Shown here one piece after another: positions 53,846 through 64,000 of a stretch of 64,000 nucleotides of DNA. The notes under the pieces were generated by a model, which saw nothing but the letters and a program-made list of their open reading frames with translations, did no database searches and was not told the DNA's origin. Within the stretch, counting starts at the first letter, position 1; every line of letters starts with the position of its first letter. The DNA is from Macrosoma leucophasiata (lineage: Eukaryota > Arthropoda > Insecta > Lepidoptera > Hedylidae): assembly GCA_036365455.1 (NCBI GenBank), contig JAWQUS010000010.1, positions 14,454,501 to 14,518,500 of the forward strand. Direction: 5' to 3'. A program made the position numbers and the translations under genes.

Positions 53846-55437
53846 CTAGTATTATAGGTATAGGTATTCTCTGGTGTATCAACCCGATGCTTCCGACCGG
53901 AACCTCGGTATGATAGATACCTATAAAAAATATTTCAGTTTATTATAGGTGCGTTACATAAATTATTTCAACGATTCTAACCCGTGAAACATAAGAACAC
54001 TTTATTCGTATACGATTTACCTAATTTGTCAAAGTATTAAAAACATAATTTGGGGATGTGATTGTACACCCAAAGGAATTTTCTTCTGTCTTCTCTCTCT
54101 CACACGCACGAGAAATGCACAGACTTTTGTTGTTACTATCCCAAATAAATTATAATAACATATATTATAAATCACAATATTCACAGCATAATTATATTAC
54201 AACACTTTTATCACCATTCGACGATTTTATTTGATTGAATTGAGATAATTTCATCTTTTATTCCAATAAAGGTATCGCCATTTAGATATGGATATATTTA
54301 TTCGCTCGTAAGTGAGGACAGTATTACATAAACTTTAACTTTGCACACAATTTTGGACACAGGCCCCTTGTTTAAAATAAATAGAAACTTTCAGATGTAA
54401 CAACTTGATAATAGAATACGGTCTTGGAGACGATAGTTATGTCATAAATACAATTCAGACAATAGAATGTGGCTTTTACATTAAACCGCTTTTTTTGTAA
54501 GTTCATTTACGAGCGTACAGATGTATGCTGGTAGAGGTATACGTATTTAATAAAAACAAATACTTTTTTATCGTACTTTATTTAATAAATGCAGCTTTAG
54601 AAGTTTTTTTTTTCAAACCAAACGTGAAAAAAACCGGCCAAATGCGAATCGGATTCGTATTCACATGGTTCCGTACAATTGTGAGATAGGTACTACGTAA
54701 ATATCATGGGTTTCTTAAAAGTTTAGCGGCATAAGTTGAGAACGAAAATTACTTATGTAGAATTATTATTTAATTAATTATTCGTGCAATAATTTATTAT
54801 GCGGATTTTCTAATTTTAACACAAATTGCCTCAAAAGTGGGCGCATTTTTGTGCGTGGGTGGTTTTTTGATTTAAACAGATATTTAATGAGTCCACTACA
54901 GGAAGTATAAGATATGAGCATAATATTACTAACATAATTTCAATGCAATATCTGTATTTACCAATATGTAGAGATGATTAGCTGCAGCACGAACCGAGAA
55001 GATATTATGAAACAGCGAGAAATTTATTTTAAATTAGGTATAGCCGTTGGATAATATTTTAGAGCGGTTCACAAATGTCAACAAAATTTAAATAATCGAT
55101 ATCAATAATCTATTAACTCCATCACTTGGCTAACGTTCATTTTAATCTATCTATGTACTTTAAATGTATATAAAAGGCAATGTTCTGATTGATTGACTTA
55201 TCAAGCCGCGCCCAATCCTTAACGATTGAAATTTAGAAGTTGGAGACTATTATTTATACCCACGTATATTTATATAGATTTTATAGAGATGCGTGCCTTA
55301 AAATAATCCCAAGAAACTTACTAAAATACTACAGAATTCTTACAGGTTTTCTTTTCTATCTAGTCTAGGTAAAATCTAATCTAGGTGAAGGTTGATATTT
55401 TTTTCAATATCTTAGTCCTAGTAATTTATTAGTAGGC
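53846..55437. other. No recognised gene; Rep-E end at 54636-54730 (inverted)
   Basis: AAACCGGCCAAATGCGAATC then GGTTCCGTACAATTG at 54631-54680 is an inverted Rep-E tail. The rest is AT-rich and unassigned. Confidence 0.5.
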
Positions 55438-55515
55438 ACCATTTATCTCTGTGCGGAGATCGTACCCGTAGCTCTTGGTTTAAGTGCTCATCACAGATCA
55501 CAGGACCAACCACGT
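55438..55515 (-). repeat. Decayed SINE-2 head
   Basis: TGTGCGGAGATCGTACCCGT resembles GGTGCGGAGATCGAACCCGC of SINE-2 at 42563. B box mutated; tail absent. Confidence 0.4.
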
Positions 55516-55978
55516 ACTTTGAAAACAATAATGACAGATTTTATTTTTTCGAAACGGAAACGACGTAACGAATGAATGTAGTTATTATTAGGTATATGAT
55601 AACGTATATTTCTAATGTTCTATACAAAATTATTGCTAACCTCAAGGTCATGATGTGTCAAACTCATCAACGTCATAATACACATGTGTTGTCGGTCCGC
55701 ATGTCGGTCGAATGCTAATCACCTGACGAAACACCTCATTATCCAACTGCTGACAGGGAAACACATATTGCACTATCGTACAATACTATTGTATGAGTGA
55801 GAGTGGTACTGCTGCTCGTATTACACTATTTTAGCGTGTTATTGTAGTTGTAACGAGTTAAGCGTCGACTGCATTGACTCAATTGCTTTAAAACAAAAAC
55901 ATTTCATCAGTTAGGCAAGGGGTGCGTTTAGACATTTTGCTTTACTTGAAAGTCTATGTACTGTCACTTTACTAGCTA
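55516..55978. other. No recognised feature
   Basis: Unassigned. Confidence 0.45.
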
Positions 55979-56563
55979 ACGTTACTTCACGCCTATGATC
56001 CCCGAAGGTGTAGGTAGAGGTCAATGCATACATTCAAGCATATATAGAAACACCCACAATTCGCCGGTTACGTTTTGGCCCATGTAAGAGTTGGCGAGCC
56101 TGTTGAAATCTCCGGGCAAATCACCAAACTCCGAAGTACTAGGAAACTTCCAAAAAATGGAAACATCCCAATAGTACAAGAGATAATGGATTTTACACTG
56201 TCATCTCTTCTTCTTTTGGAGGCAGCGTCTCTATACGTTAAACTTTGTCCGCCCAATACCTCGCTACAGCGACTGCAGCATCATTTGCCTTTGGAGGTCC
56301 TTTAAAGTGCAAGAGCAGGGAGCCAATGGACATTGAAGCATATGTTGCATGGTCTCAGATGGAGCCCTTCAGCCACATTGTTCTATTGACGGACGAGTAA
56401 AACCCCAGTTGCGCAAGTTTTGCCTGAAACGGCCCACTTGGGAACGTAATCGGTTAAGCGATTTCCATAATTATCTCTGATAGCCCCGACCTGGGAACCG
56501 AACCCTGAAAATTGCCCTAGCCTCTACTACTAGAGACCTGCTACCACTTGACTACTAAGGCAG
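55979..56563 (-). mobile_element. SINE-1 copy interrupted by a LINE tail
   Basis: The left part ACGTTACTTCACGCC to TTTTACACTGTCATCTCT and the right part TTATCTCTGATAGCCCCGAC to the tRNA-like head (GAACCGAACCC; CTACCACTTGACTACTAAGG) are SINE-1. They are separated at 56210-56470. Confidence 0.8.
56210..56470 (-). pseudogene. LINE ORF2 C-terminus with CCHC motif, inserted in SINE-1
   Basis: On the minus strand: NRLRSQVGRFRQNLRNWGFT, then RPSIEQCG-stop-R, then APSETMQHMLQCPLAPCSCT and LKDLQ. After a frame change it reads NDAAVAVARYWADKV-stop. The C...ETMQHMLQC arrangement is the zinc-knuckle end of a non-LTR ORF2 (R1/Jockey superfamily style). The 3' end is AAAAGAAGAAG. Flanks carry an 8-bp near-duplicate of the SINE target: TCATCTCT (56202-56209) and TTATCTCT (56471-56478). 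This supports a real, 5'-truncated retrotransposition event into the SINE. Confidence 0.75.
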
Positions 56564-57249
56564 TTGAATATAAATAAAAATTAAATTCTAGCAGATGGTC
56601 AATCTTTTTTAGAAAAAGCATAAGACGATAACGTTAAACAAGTTGAGATCCACATCGCTCGTTCTAGTTGCACTTAATAGATTAAAAAATCGTTTCTCAC
56701 AATTCAATTAGAGCTAAAAATATCTCATAAAATTTATTCTTTTTTCGAAATCAATAAATCAAGGTTATTTTTTAAAGTAGACAATTATAAAGCAGGCTTT
56801 CTGCACACGGTGGGGTCGTTGGAAAGTGTTCGATGGAGCGAGTCCGGGGAGCGCGTTATTAGTTGCGCCACCTATTAAAGGTCGAACGTGAAGTGTTTAA
56901 TAAAGCCAAATAGAACATTATTTGTCTTCCTTGAACCTCGTACATATAAAAATGTTATCGTAGGTTCACCGAGAATAAAGTAGTAGTAGGTACTAAAGAA
57001 AATATCAAAATGGTTTTATTTGTAGGTGTAAACAAAGCTATTTTCATTTATTTATTGGCAAAACTAAAATGAAGACGTGAATACGTACATACCCCAGTCC
57101 AATCGTTCTACCATTGAAAATGATCATATATGGCACCAAAAAATGGCAGAAATAGACGGGCTACCCAATAGAAAGTAATCAGTCTATGGTAATTCGCAAC
57201 GCCCGATATTGTTGTCAACATTGTTATTGCTGTCTACATTGTTTTTCAT
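56564..57249. other. No recognised feature
   Basis: A GC-richer patch at 56800-56880 (GGTCGAACG, GAGTCCGGGGAGCGCG) may be a LINE tail but has no partner here. Confidence 0.4.
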
Positions 57250-57830
57250 GTCAATTTGTAGTTCTTATAGGTTAGAATCCCACTGCAGAATCATTTCGTT
57301 CATCCAGATATGCTGGAAACCTAATTTTTACGCATATTTATAATCTGGAGAATATATATCCACTGGTTGCCTATCAAAAAATGACCGCAAGTAATTTTTT
57401 ATATATATTTTTTTGGAAAAGTAATTTTTTTAATATGTTTGTTTCAGTGAAGTATAATCCACTTCACGGAAATATGTAAAAAGGACTCGGAAAAATCACG
57501 GTTGCCGTTGCGCACTTGGCCGCCCTTACATATTTTCGTTCCGCCACGATAACTTTTTACGTCCATAACGTCCATGCTTTATTTATAAATCAAATTAAAG
57601 CTAACTTTTTTTTTAATTATTATGATTTACGGGAGTCAAATTAAATCGGCCGCAAATAAGAATTGCTGGCTGTTAAAGATAAAATAATTTAAAAAAAAAT
57701 ACTTGCGGCCAAATTTTGATACGCAAAATTTGACATATTTTCTCTAGATTATAAATATGCGTAAAAATTAGGTTTGCAGCATATCGGGATGAACGAAATG
57801 ATTCTGCAGTGGCATTTAAACCTTTTAAAA
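57250..57830. mobile_element. DNA element with long (~160 bp) inverted repeats
   Basis: CACTGCAGAATCATTTCGTT at 57281 through ACGCATATTTATAATCT is inverted at 57735-57812 with few differences. Weaker complementarity continues inward (ATCAAAAAATGACCGCAAGT / its complement in 57690-57720) and somewhat outward. The central ~215 bp (57441-57654) has no ORF. Long-TIR non-autonomous element; superfamily unknown. Confidence 0.7.
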
Positions 57831-60182
57831 GTAGCAACAGTGGTTATCTGTCTGATGTTTTTGCTTTTGTTAGTGACAAAACAAGCGGACACGATAGATA
57901 TTATTATATTTAAAAACAAAAATAGTATATATTATTGTTATTGTTTGTAAATAAAGGTAAAGGTAATGGTAAAGGTGGTACAAATCGACATTAAAAGTTG
58001 TCAGTTTTTAACCTATAATGTCGCCAACAATTTTGATGCGCTGCTAACCCTAAAAAAATATTTGGTGCACGTATGAAACATCTTTAGTCCACAGTTTAAC
58101 AGAAAATCTGCATTCAGACTTCTATCTCTTTCGGTTGCCATTTTATAATAGTTGCTCACTGTAGTGGCCCGCTTAGACAGCAATAAAGACCAGAATTGTT
58201 AATGAATAGATTAGGTAACCAGAATCAACAACACAATCGAATTTATTTCTTTGATTTTTATTTAATATTCATATGTCTATTTTTTCTATATTATACCAAT
58301 CACCATCAAACTTAATTGCATCAATGAAACTAGGGATTGATACTACTTTAACCCAATTAAAAATAATTTTACTAGCTACCAGTCGTTCAAGTATATAATA
58401 TTTCATAAGACGTACCACGTTTATGAATTTTGTAACGGTGGATGGAGGCCATATTAGAACGACCGATACGTTTCATTAACTCGTTCTGTATATTGCATAC
58501 GTGAGACATTTACGATGACCGTTAACCAGTGTTGATAGCATCTGTAGTGATATGAAAATGTATTGTATCACAATTTCTAGTACCTACAGATGGCCACGGG
58601 AGAAAACCTAACCGATGACTACAGCGAATAATGCACCGTCCCTAATCGCATACAGGTGTCTTGCTAGCGACCCGCCCCGGCTTCGCCCCTTGCAATGTTA
58701 CCTACACTCTCCTATTCATCTTAGCGTGATAATATATTATTTAGACTTAAGCCTTCCTCGATAAATGGGCTATCTAACACTAAAAGATTTTTTCGTATCG
58801 GACCTGTAGTTCCTGAGATTATCATACGAGTTCCAGCAAGCAAACAAACAAACTCTTCAATATTAATAAACTTAGATGTATCTCCCTGCTCTATGCCTTT
58901 TGCTCTCGCCAATTACTCGGTGAGGTAGACTAGTGCCGTTTCAAGAAGAGACGCCTACAAACGGCGTTTCAAAAAAAAACATACAGGTCAAAACCACGTT
59001 AGGTATTGGTAGTTGAAAGGATACACCAATGCTTGGAGTTAGAATTTAAAATTATGTAGTGTTTATATTTTTAGAATCATTACTAGTTAAGACTTTCTAA
59101 ACCTATGTGTATAGGGTATCCGAGTATAAACATAAACCTAGTCCTCGTATACAAAACTAGTACCTACGTATACTCGTGATAGAGATCTTGAGGGTGTTAT
59201 TTGCCGCGGTCGGGTTCAACGTTATTGGGTTCGGGTCCGGTTCGGTTGGGTTCGGTCAGGTAATACATAGGTAATATATCTACATAAATACGTAACATAT
59301 TTTTATTGAAACCTCTATTTGCTACCACTAGGGGCCAGGGATCGAGAGAGATAGAGACCAGAGAGCTCTGGTCTTTGCAGTGGCGGACATCAGAAGCCCG
59401 GGCCGTCATTTGGAAGCCCATTATCGGCCTGTCTATGTAGTAGTAGCCTAGTTTTAGCACATAAGTTCACTTAAGGAGCAAACAAAAACGCGCGAGCAAA
59501 AAAAAAAAAACATTTCCTTCCGTGGGCTCTCTCCTACGAGTGTGCCTAACGGGGCTTTCCGCAGGCATCGTTTTAGGTTCCGGGTCCCGCACGTGTAAGG
59601 AGCCACTGAGCAACCCGAGCCTTTCTGGTTCAGTCGACCTTTGGAGACCGCCAGAACCAGAGTGGTGCCTACGCTCTCGAGCTCCGAATCTGGCACCACC
59701 ATTAAAAATCAATGTGAACCGTATACGTACGTACGCTTATTTACTACTTTTGTGACAAAAAAAGCTTCAAACGTCTTTGCAAGTTACTGTTATAATCAAT
59801 TTCAATCAACTAAATTTAAAACAAACACGGACCGAGAAAGACGACCACTTAATACGCTGGTACCTACATAAAGTCCAAGTCTGGCGGGAGACATATCCAC
59901 TCAGACTTTCCTCACCATATTTGGCAAGCCTTTAATGCTCTCCTATCAATCACAACTAGTCTAAATATAGAATATCTATTAACACTCGTCACATATTTAC
60001 CTACTCAAATATTGGTATCCTATGTTAAAGGAGATGGCGTACAAGTTGCCGATATTTTTAGTGTGTTTTCCGTAAAATATGATTCTATTACAAATGTCAC
60101 TGGAAAGTTGTCAAAGTTTTATAATATTCTTGCAAAAAACGTGTGTGTATTGAAAACATTTAACCTACATCTTCATACTAAT
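57831..60182. other. No recognised gene in 2.3 kb; decayed Rep-H at 58650-58870
   Basis: GACCCGCCCCGGCTTCGCCC at 58669 and CAAGCAAACAAACAAACTCT at 58837 are decayed Rep-H ends. GGTTCGGTTGGGTTCGG near 59230 is a short GGTTCGG-type run. ORFs at 59454-59755 on both strands overlap a GC-richer repeat-like patch ending TCTGGCACCACC. Confidence 0.45.
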
Positions 60183-60431
60183 AGCCCCCACTGACGGTCA
60201 GTTAAACTGATCAGTCGGACTGACGTAAAACTAAAATTTGATCGTCAATGGCGAATCATAAATCCACAGTTTTAACTGAAGACGCGCCCGGAATTTTTCC
60301 GTACATTTCATAATCCAACCAATGTTGCCAACTTAGTGGATTTTCCACTAAAGTTGGTGGTTTCAATCGCCCATTATTTTGGTCGGCTAATAGGTAATAT
60401 TACGCGTCAGATATTTTAATAGCTGAAAAAA

Positions 60432-60602
60432 ACTTTTTTTTATGATATGAAGTGGAAAACAAGCATATAGTTTACATTGACGGTACGTAAACCTGTAGCC
60501 TATAAACAACAACACGAAACCAGAGATTTAAATGTAGATGCGTTGCCACTCCTGGGGTCTAAGGTATTATGACTGTGTGCCGGAAATTATGGTGCCGTAC
60601 AA
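60432..60602 (-). mobile_element. Rep-A copy, diverged
   Basis: TTTATGATATGAAGTGGAAA, ACAAGCATATAGTTTACATT, TGTAGATGCGTTGCCACTCC and GTGTGCCGGAAATTATGG. Truncated after the CCGGAAATTA block. Confidence 0.65.
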
Positions 60603-60684
60603 GACGTATCAGTGCATATCAGTTCGTACTAATAAATAGCTACATTTGGTTGAGCGTTATATAACGGGTATTTGATTACGGTCG

Positions 60685-60725
60685 AATGGACCATGGACAG
60701 GACATGGAAGTGTCCATGGTCCATT
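60685..60725. repeat. Hairpin, perfect 15-bp arms, 11-base loop
   Basis: AATGGACCATGGACA (60685-60699) is complementary to 60711-60725. The loop GGACATGGAAG partly repeats the arm sequence. No parent element known. Confidence 0.85.
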
Positions 60726-60930
60726 TGAAAGCTATCAAAAAACGTCTACGTCCCAAAGGACCGTAGGGAAGCGATTTTTGTACCTCCTTATTGTACGTTC
60801 AAAAATAATCTGAATACGACGGTCTAAGACAACAAAGTAATATATATTTATATCACATTATACTAATATATTACAAGAGAACTATTAAATACAAGTAATA
60901 TATATAACTATTTATTATATACATAAAAAC

Positions 60931-61215
60931 GTAACGTAACTTCACGCCTGTAATCCCCATAGGGGTAGGCAGAGGTAAATGCATGCATTCAAGCATACCT
61001 GCAAACACCCACGATTCGCCGGTTACGTTTTTGGCCCATCAACAGGTGGCGAGACTGTTGCCCTCTCCGGGCACATTATCAAACTCCAGGGTTCTGGGAA
61101 ACTTCCAGAAAATGGAAAAATCTCAATAGAACCAGAGATAAAGGATTTTAAACCATTATCTCTGATAGCCCCGACCCGGGAATCGAACCCAGGACCTCCA
61201 GCGTAGTAGTAGTGG
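60931..61215 (-). mobile_element. SINE-1 copy, truncated in the tRNA-like head
   Basis: CGTAACTTCACGCCTGTAAT through CATTCAAGCATACCTGCAAA, TCCAGAAAATGGAAAAATCT and CCCGACCCGGGAATCGAACC to GCGTAGTAGTAGTGG. The B box is intact and the A-box side is lost. Confidence 0.78.
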
Positions 61216-61897
61216 AAATATTATATACATAATAAATAATTTTGTATATTTATATAATACATAACTATTTATTTTATTCTATCAAACTAATATATTATAG
61301 CCAAAAAATAGCATAACGTTGTAACGAGTTATCGATAAATAGCCGTTTAGTGGTTTTCTGGTGATTTTAAAGGGTGAATCTGGGGAAGAGCTAACATAAC
61401 TGAATCACACTGAATTCGACGGTCAAGGTCAGGCGTCAACTAAGCTAGGTACGGCTAATATCGTCCACGTTTTCAAATTTCTTGATTTTAATATTTGATT
61501 TGATTATTTCAAGAACTCGGTTAAAAACAACATAAGTCACATTGAATTAACTTAGCAGGACAGATAAAACAGTTTTTTTATGTTAAACGAATATTGAAAA
61601 CACGTATGTAGACATAATTTTGTTGTTTGTACAATAAAGGTGGACACTTATATTATGTTATTTTTACATTCATTCTGGAAAAAATGGGTCTAGCATTAAT
61701 AAATGAAAATACGTATACATAGTAACCTATTTTAATTTATCTCACTTTCCTTTTTTATTAAAGAAAAAAAAACATACAAAAATAGTGTTTACAACTCTTT
61801 AATCTCTTCTGTAACTGTAGTCGGTCAAGAATAAATCGTGTTATACAAATCCATAAACTGTATGATGGTTCCAACTTTTTGATGTCAGTCACTTTTT
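61216..61897. other. No recognised feature
   Basis: AT-rich; unassigned. Confidence 0.45.
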
Positions 61898-62235
61898 TAG
61901 GATTCCGTACCTAAAAGGTTAAAACGGGACCCTATTACTAAGCCTTTGCTGTCTGTCTGTCTGTCTGTCTGTCAGTCTGTCCGTCCGTCAGTTCGTCTGT
62001 CTGTATGTCACTAGGCAGTATCTCATGAACCGTGATAGCTAAAAAGCTGAAATTTTCACAAATTATATACTTCCGCAAAAAATGACAGACTGTTTTGCAT
62101 CGGTAAGAAACGCTATGGCTTCTTCCCCCGGTTGGCCGGTGACCCACGTTGCTCTATGCCGCCATAACAACAAATACAAAAAAAAAAAATTAAGGGGGAT
62201 GGGTGCCCATACAATAAACGAGTTTTTTTTGTATT
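61898..62235 (+). mobile_element. Rep-E copy interrupted by a MITE-1 piece
   Basis: TAGGATTCCGTACCTAAAAG, CGGGACCCTATTACTAAG, a CTGT run (61949-61982), GCAGTATCTCATGAACCGTG, TTTTCACAAATTATATACTT. After 62156 it resumes with GCCGCCATAACAACAAATAC, the block that directly follows in other Rep-E members. Confidence 0.68.
62067..62156 (+). mobile_element. MITE-1 right-half fragment nested in Rep-E
   Basis: GCAAAAAATGACAGACTGTT, TTGCATCGGTAAGAAACGCT and ATGGCTTCTTCCCCCGG match the right half of MITE-1 at 47170-47240. The left half is absent. Confidence 0.65.
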
Positions 62236-62242
62236 TTTGTAT

Positions 62243-62518
62243 GTTATGAAGTGGCAAACAAGCTTTCAGTTTACATTGATGGTAAATAATACTGTAGCCT
62301 TTAAACATCTACATGAGACTGTAGGTTTCAATGCAAATGCGTTACCACTCCTGAGGTCTAAGGTATTATGCCTGTGGGCCGGAAATTACAGGGCCGTACA
62401 TTACCACCTGACCGGAACACGATAGTATTGTACACTACCATTTAACGGCAAGTAGATTTGGTAATGCGGTGGTGCCTACGCCCGCGAGCTCCGTCACTGG
62501 AGCTCTGCCACCAGTTTA
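62243..62518 (-). mobile_element. Rep-A copy, near full length
   Basis: TATGAAGTGGCAAACAAGC, AATGCGTTACCACTCCTGAG, GGCCGGAAATTACAGGGCCG, TACATTACCACCTGACCGGA and GCGAGCTCCGTCACTGGAGC, ending TGCCACCAGTTTAAA. A good un-rearranged reference for the family. Confidence 0.82.
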
Positions 62519-62918
62519 AAAAATTGTTTTGTTTATTATTGTTGCTCAATATTAATAACAGAAAGAATGATGTCAAACTGATTTCAAAGTACTTTTTTTG
62601 TAAGTAACAGGCCATCGGTGTCTTGTTTTTGTACAATATTGACCTAATTATAAATTATAATAAATCCTGATTCTGATTCCGATTCAAATATTTTTACTCT
62701 AAGCAAATTAGCACACCAAAATCTATTTACAAGGATTTCCAAAAAACTCGGCCCCTATTAGAGACAATTACCTTAGATTTAGATTGACATTAGCATCAGT
62801 TCAATTTGACATTAGCTTCAGTTCGTGAATGGGGAAATCTAGTTGACGAAAATAGTTTGGAGTGACGCCACAGTTTTATGACAAAAGTTTTACGAAAAAC
62901 TGACCGTCAATGGGGGCT

Positions 62919-63761
62919 TTAAGTCCTTATCTGTGCATAGATGAAAGATTTTTTTAAAGTTAAGAAATAGTAGATCCCCTAGCGGCGGACACAGGGATCA
63001 AGCAACCGGTGGCTAGGGACTTAGGGAAAGGAATCTTCTCACGATGAAGGCCCTAGATCCATCAAGCAAGAGCCTCTTCAGATGTTCATCAAGACGCTAG
63101 TTATTCGACAATGGGGCAATGGCAATGCCATTATTAATATCTGGTGTTCACATATAACACTGACGTTTGATATATCAATCTCAACAAAACATGTTGTCTC
63201 CAAAACTTTTTAGACCGCAGATTATTCATAACCCGCACGTCAGGGACTCAATAAACTTACAAGTGGAAGGTGCACATTGCCGCTTGATAAATAAATGCAA
63301 ACAGTGAAGAATGTTTATTGCGTATAAAATCAAATGTCTGGGGCGGCGTGACCGGCTTGCCAAATGCTGATTTTGCTCAGACATTCTCGCTTCTACATAA
63401 ACAGGTATATATGTAAAATAATTTAAATACTTAATAATATGCACACAGAGACAAGTTGAAGAATGAGATCGTTATAGACTACCAAATTATTATGCGCAAA
63501 TCGTCTTGTATAACCATTTAAAAAATCATAAAATTTTAAAAGGAAAATCAATACAAAATTACTTAGTTTGTGCACCTAAATAGTTTTTATTAAATAAATA
63601 TTTCGTAGTAGTTGCTAAGGAAATTCGTATGGTATAACTACTTGTTTTCATCATCAACGTTATTTCATAAATTATTACTACTTCAAGGACCCCCTTCTGC
63701 GTGTTTCACTACAATTTCATCATTTATTACAATTAGTCTATTTATGATAATATTCGCTGGC
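62919..63761. other. No recognised feature
   Basis: The 62980-63070 stretch (CTAGCGGCGGACACAGGGAT) is less AT-rich but unassigned. The minus-strand 72-codon ORF has no motif. Confidence 0.45.
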
Positions 63762-64000
63762 TGTCGGGACGTGACGACCTCACCGCCCACTAGCAGCAAT
63801 TTTTTTTCTACTGCAATAGAATTCTTCCCTTAGTGCATTCAGCCAACCGAATAATGGCGATCACATTATTGCAATGGGGTGATGGTAAGAGTAATTAACG
63901 CTAGATGGGTAGCAGCGTCCTGCGATTAAACTACCGCCAATCCACATGCCAAGCGTGGCATTATGGCATATTTCTCTTATGGGGAGGCTTTGGTCCTGCA
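63762..64000 (+). mobile_element. Rep-C copy, running off the window end
   Basis: GCTGTCGGGACGTGACGACC, CCCACTAGCAGCAATTTTTT, GCATTCAGCCAACCGAATAA, TTGCAATGGGGTGATGGTAA, GTAGCAGCGTCCTGCGATTA, CCAATCCACATGCCAAGCGT, GGGGAGGCTTTGG. This is the most complete Rep-C and the reference for the others. The 3' simple-repeat tail should lie just beyond the window. Confidence 0.65.

Larger units (their letters stand above)
60183..62918. mobile_element. Candidate 2.7-kb TIR-bounded element filled with later insertions
   Basis: AGCCCCCACTGACGGTCAGT (60183-60202) is inverted at 62918-62899 with one mismatch. Further inward blocks are also inverted: ACGTAAAACTAAAATTTG against AAAACTTTTG, and ATAAATCCACAGTTTTA against CATAAAACTGTGGCG. 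No transposase ORF is visible. The span contains two Rep-A copies, SINE-1, Rep-E and a MITE-1 fragment. Alternatively these are ends of two separate elements. Confidence 0.45.

Noticed and set aside
59230..59260. GGTTCGG-type run as telomeric repeat
   Set aside because: Insect telomeres use TTAGG; this run is short, degenerate and isolated.

Overview
This window looks like AT-rich, intergenic or intronic DNA from a butterfly or moth genome (Lepidoptera; species not determined). The basis is the repeat landscape. It has tRNA-headed SINEs, short repeats with CTGT runs and a 'ACGGAACCCT' core, repeats ending 'GAAGCCGCGGGCAA', a very abundant ~300-bp poly(A)-tailed repeat, and decayed R1-, Jockey- and CR1-like retrotransposon pieces. 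I found no host protein-coding exon, rRNA or functional tRNA that I can defend. Almost every recognisable stretch is a transposable-element relic. Family labels used here (Rep-A, SINE-1, SINE-2, tRNA cassette, Rep-B/C/E/F/H, MITE-1/2/3) are my own, based on similarity between copies inside this window.

Layout. 0-8 kb: a broken CR1-like reverse transcriptase (2.7-3.2 kb) abuts a KPD-type endonuclease tail of another non-LTR element (3.2-3.5 kb), followed by an R1-clade 3' end on the minus strand (5.2-6.3 kb) and a small MITE. 8-16 kb: Rep-H/A/E/C copies, a GC-rich 15-bp minisatellite (12.2-12.7 kb) and a CR1-like C-terminal relic (15.6-16.2 kb). 18-33 kb: many Rep-A copies, two copies of a tRNA-like cassette in opposite orientation (19.0 and 31.1 kb), a Jockey 3' end with an inverted 5' portion and internal hairpins (22.1-23.0 kb), and a full SINE-1 (32.4-32.7 kb). 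33.6-34.6 kb: the best-preserved ORF, the C-terminal nuclease-like part of a retroelement with one premature TGA. 37-48 kb: a rearranged Rep-B duplication, SINE-2, a retrotransposon 3' tail, and GC-rich and TIR-bounded MITEs. 51-64 kb: further SINE, MITE and Rep copies, several nested, including a CCHC retrotransposon tail inserted in a SINE and possibly a 2.7-kb TIR-bounded element.

The most interesting signal is structural. At least eight places carry near-perfect inverted duplications, many with loops of 0-5 bases, and most lie inside TE copies whose unrearranged form can be read from sister copies. Two unrelated loci (22.76-22.87 kb in Jockey; 53.28-53.34 kb in a tRNA-like repeat) share the same A-A'-B'-B double-hairpin layout. 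This suggests a recurrent template-switch or broken-end foldback process, or conceivably an assembly artefact. No operon-like or pathway relationship between genes is visible.
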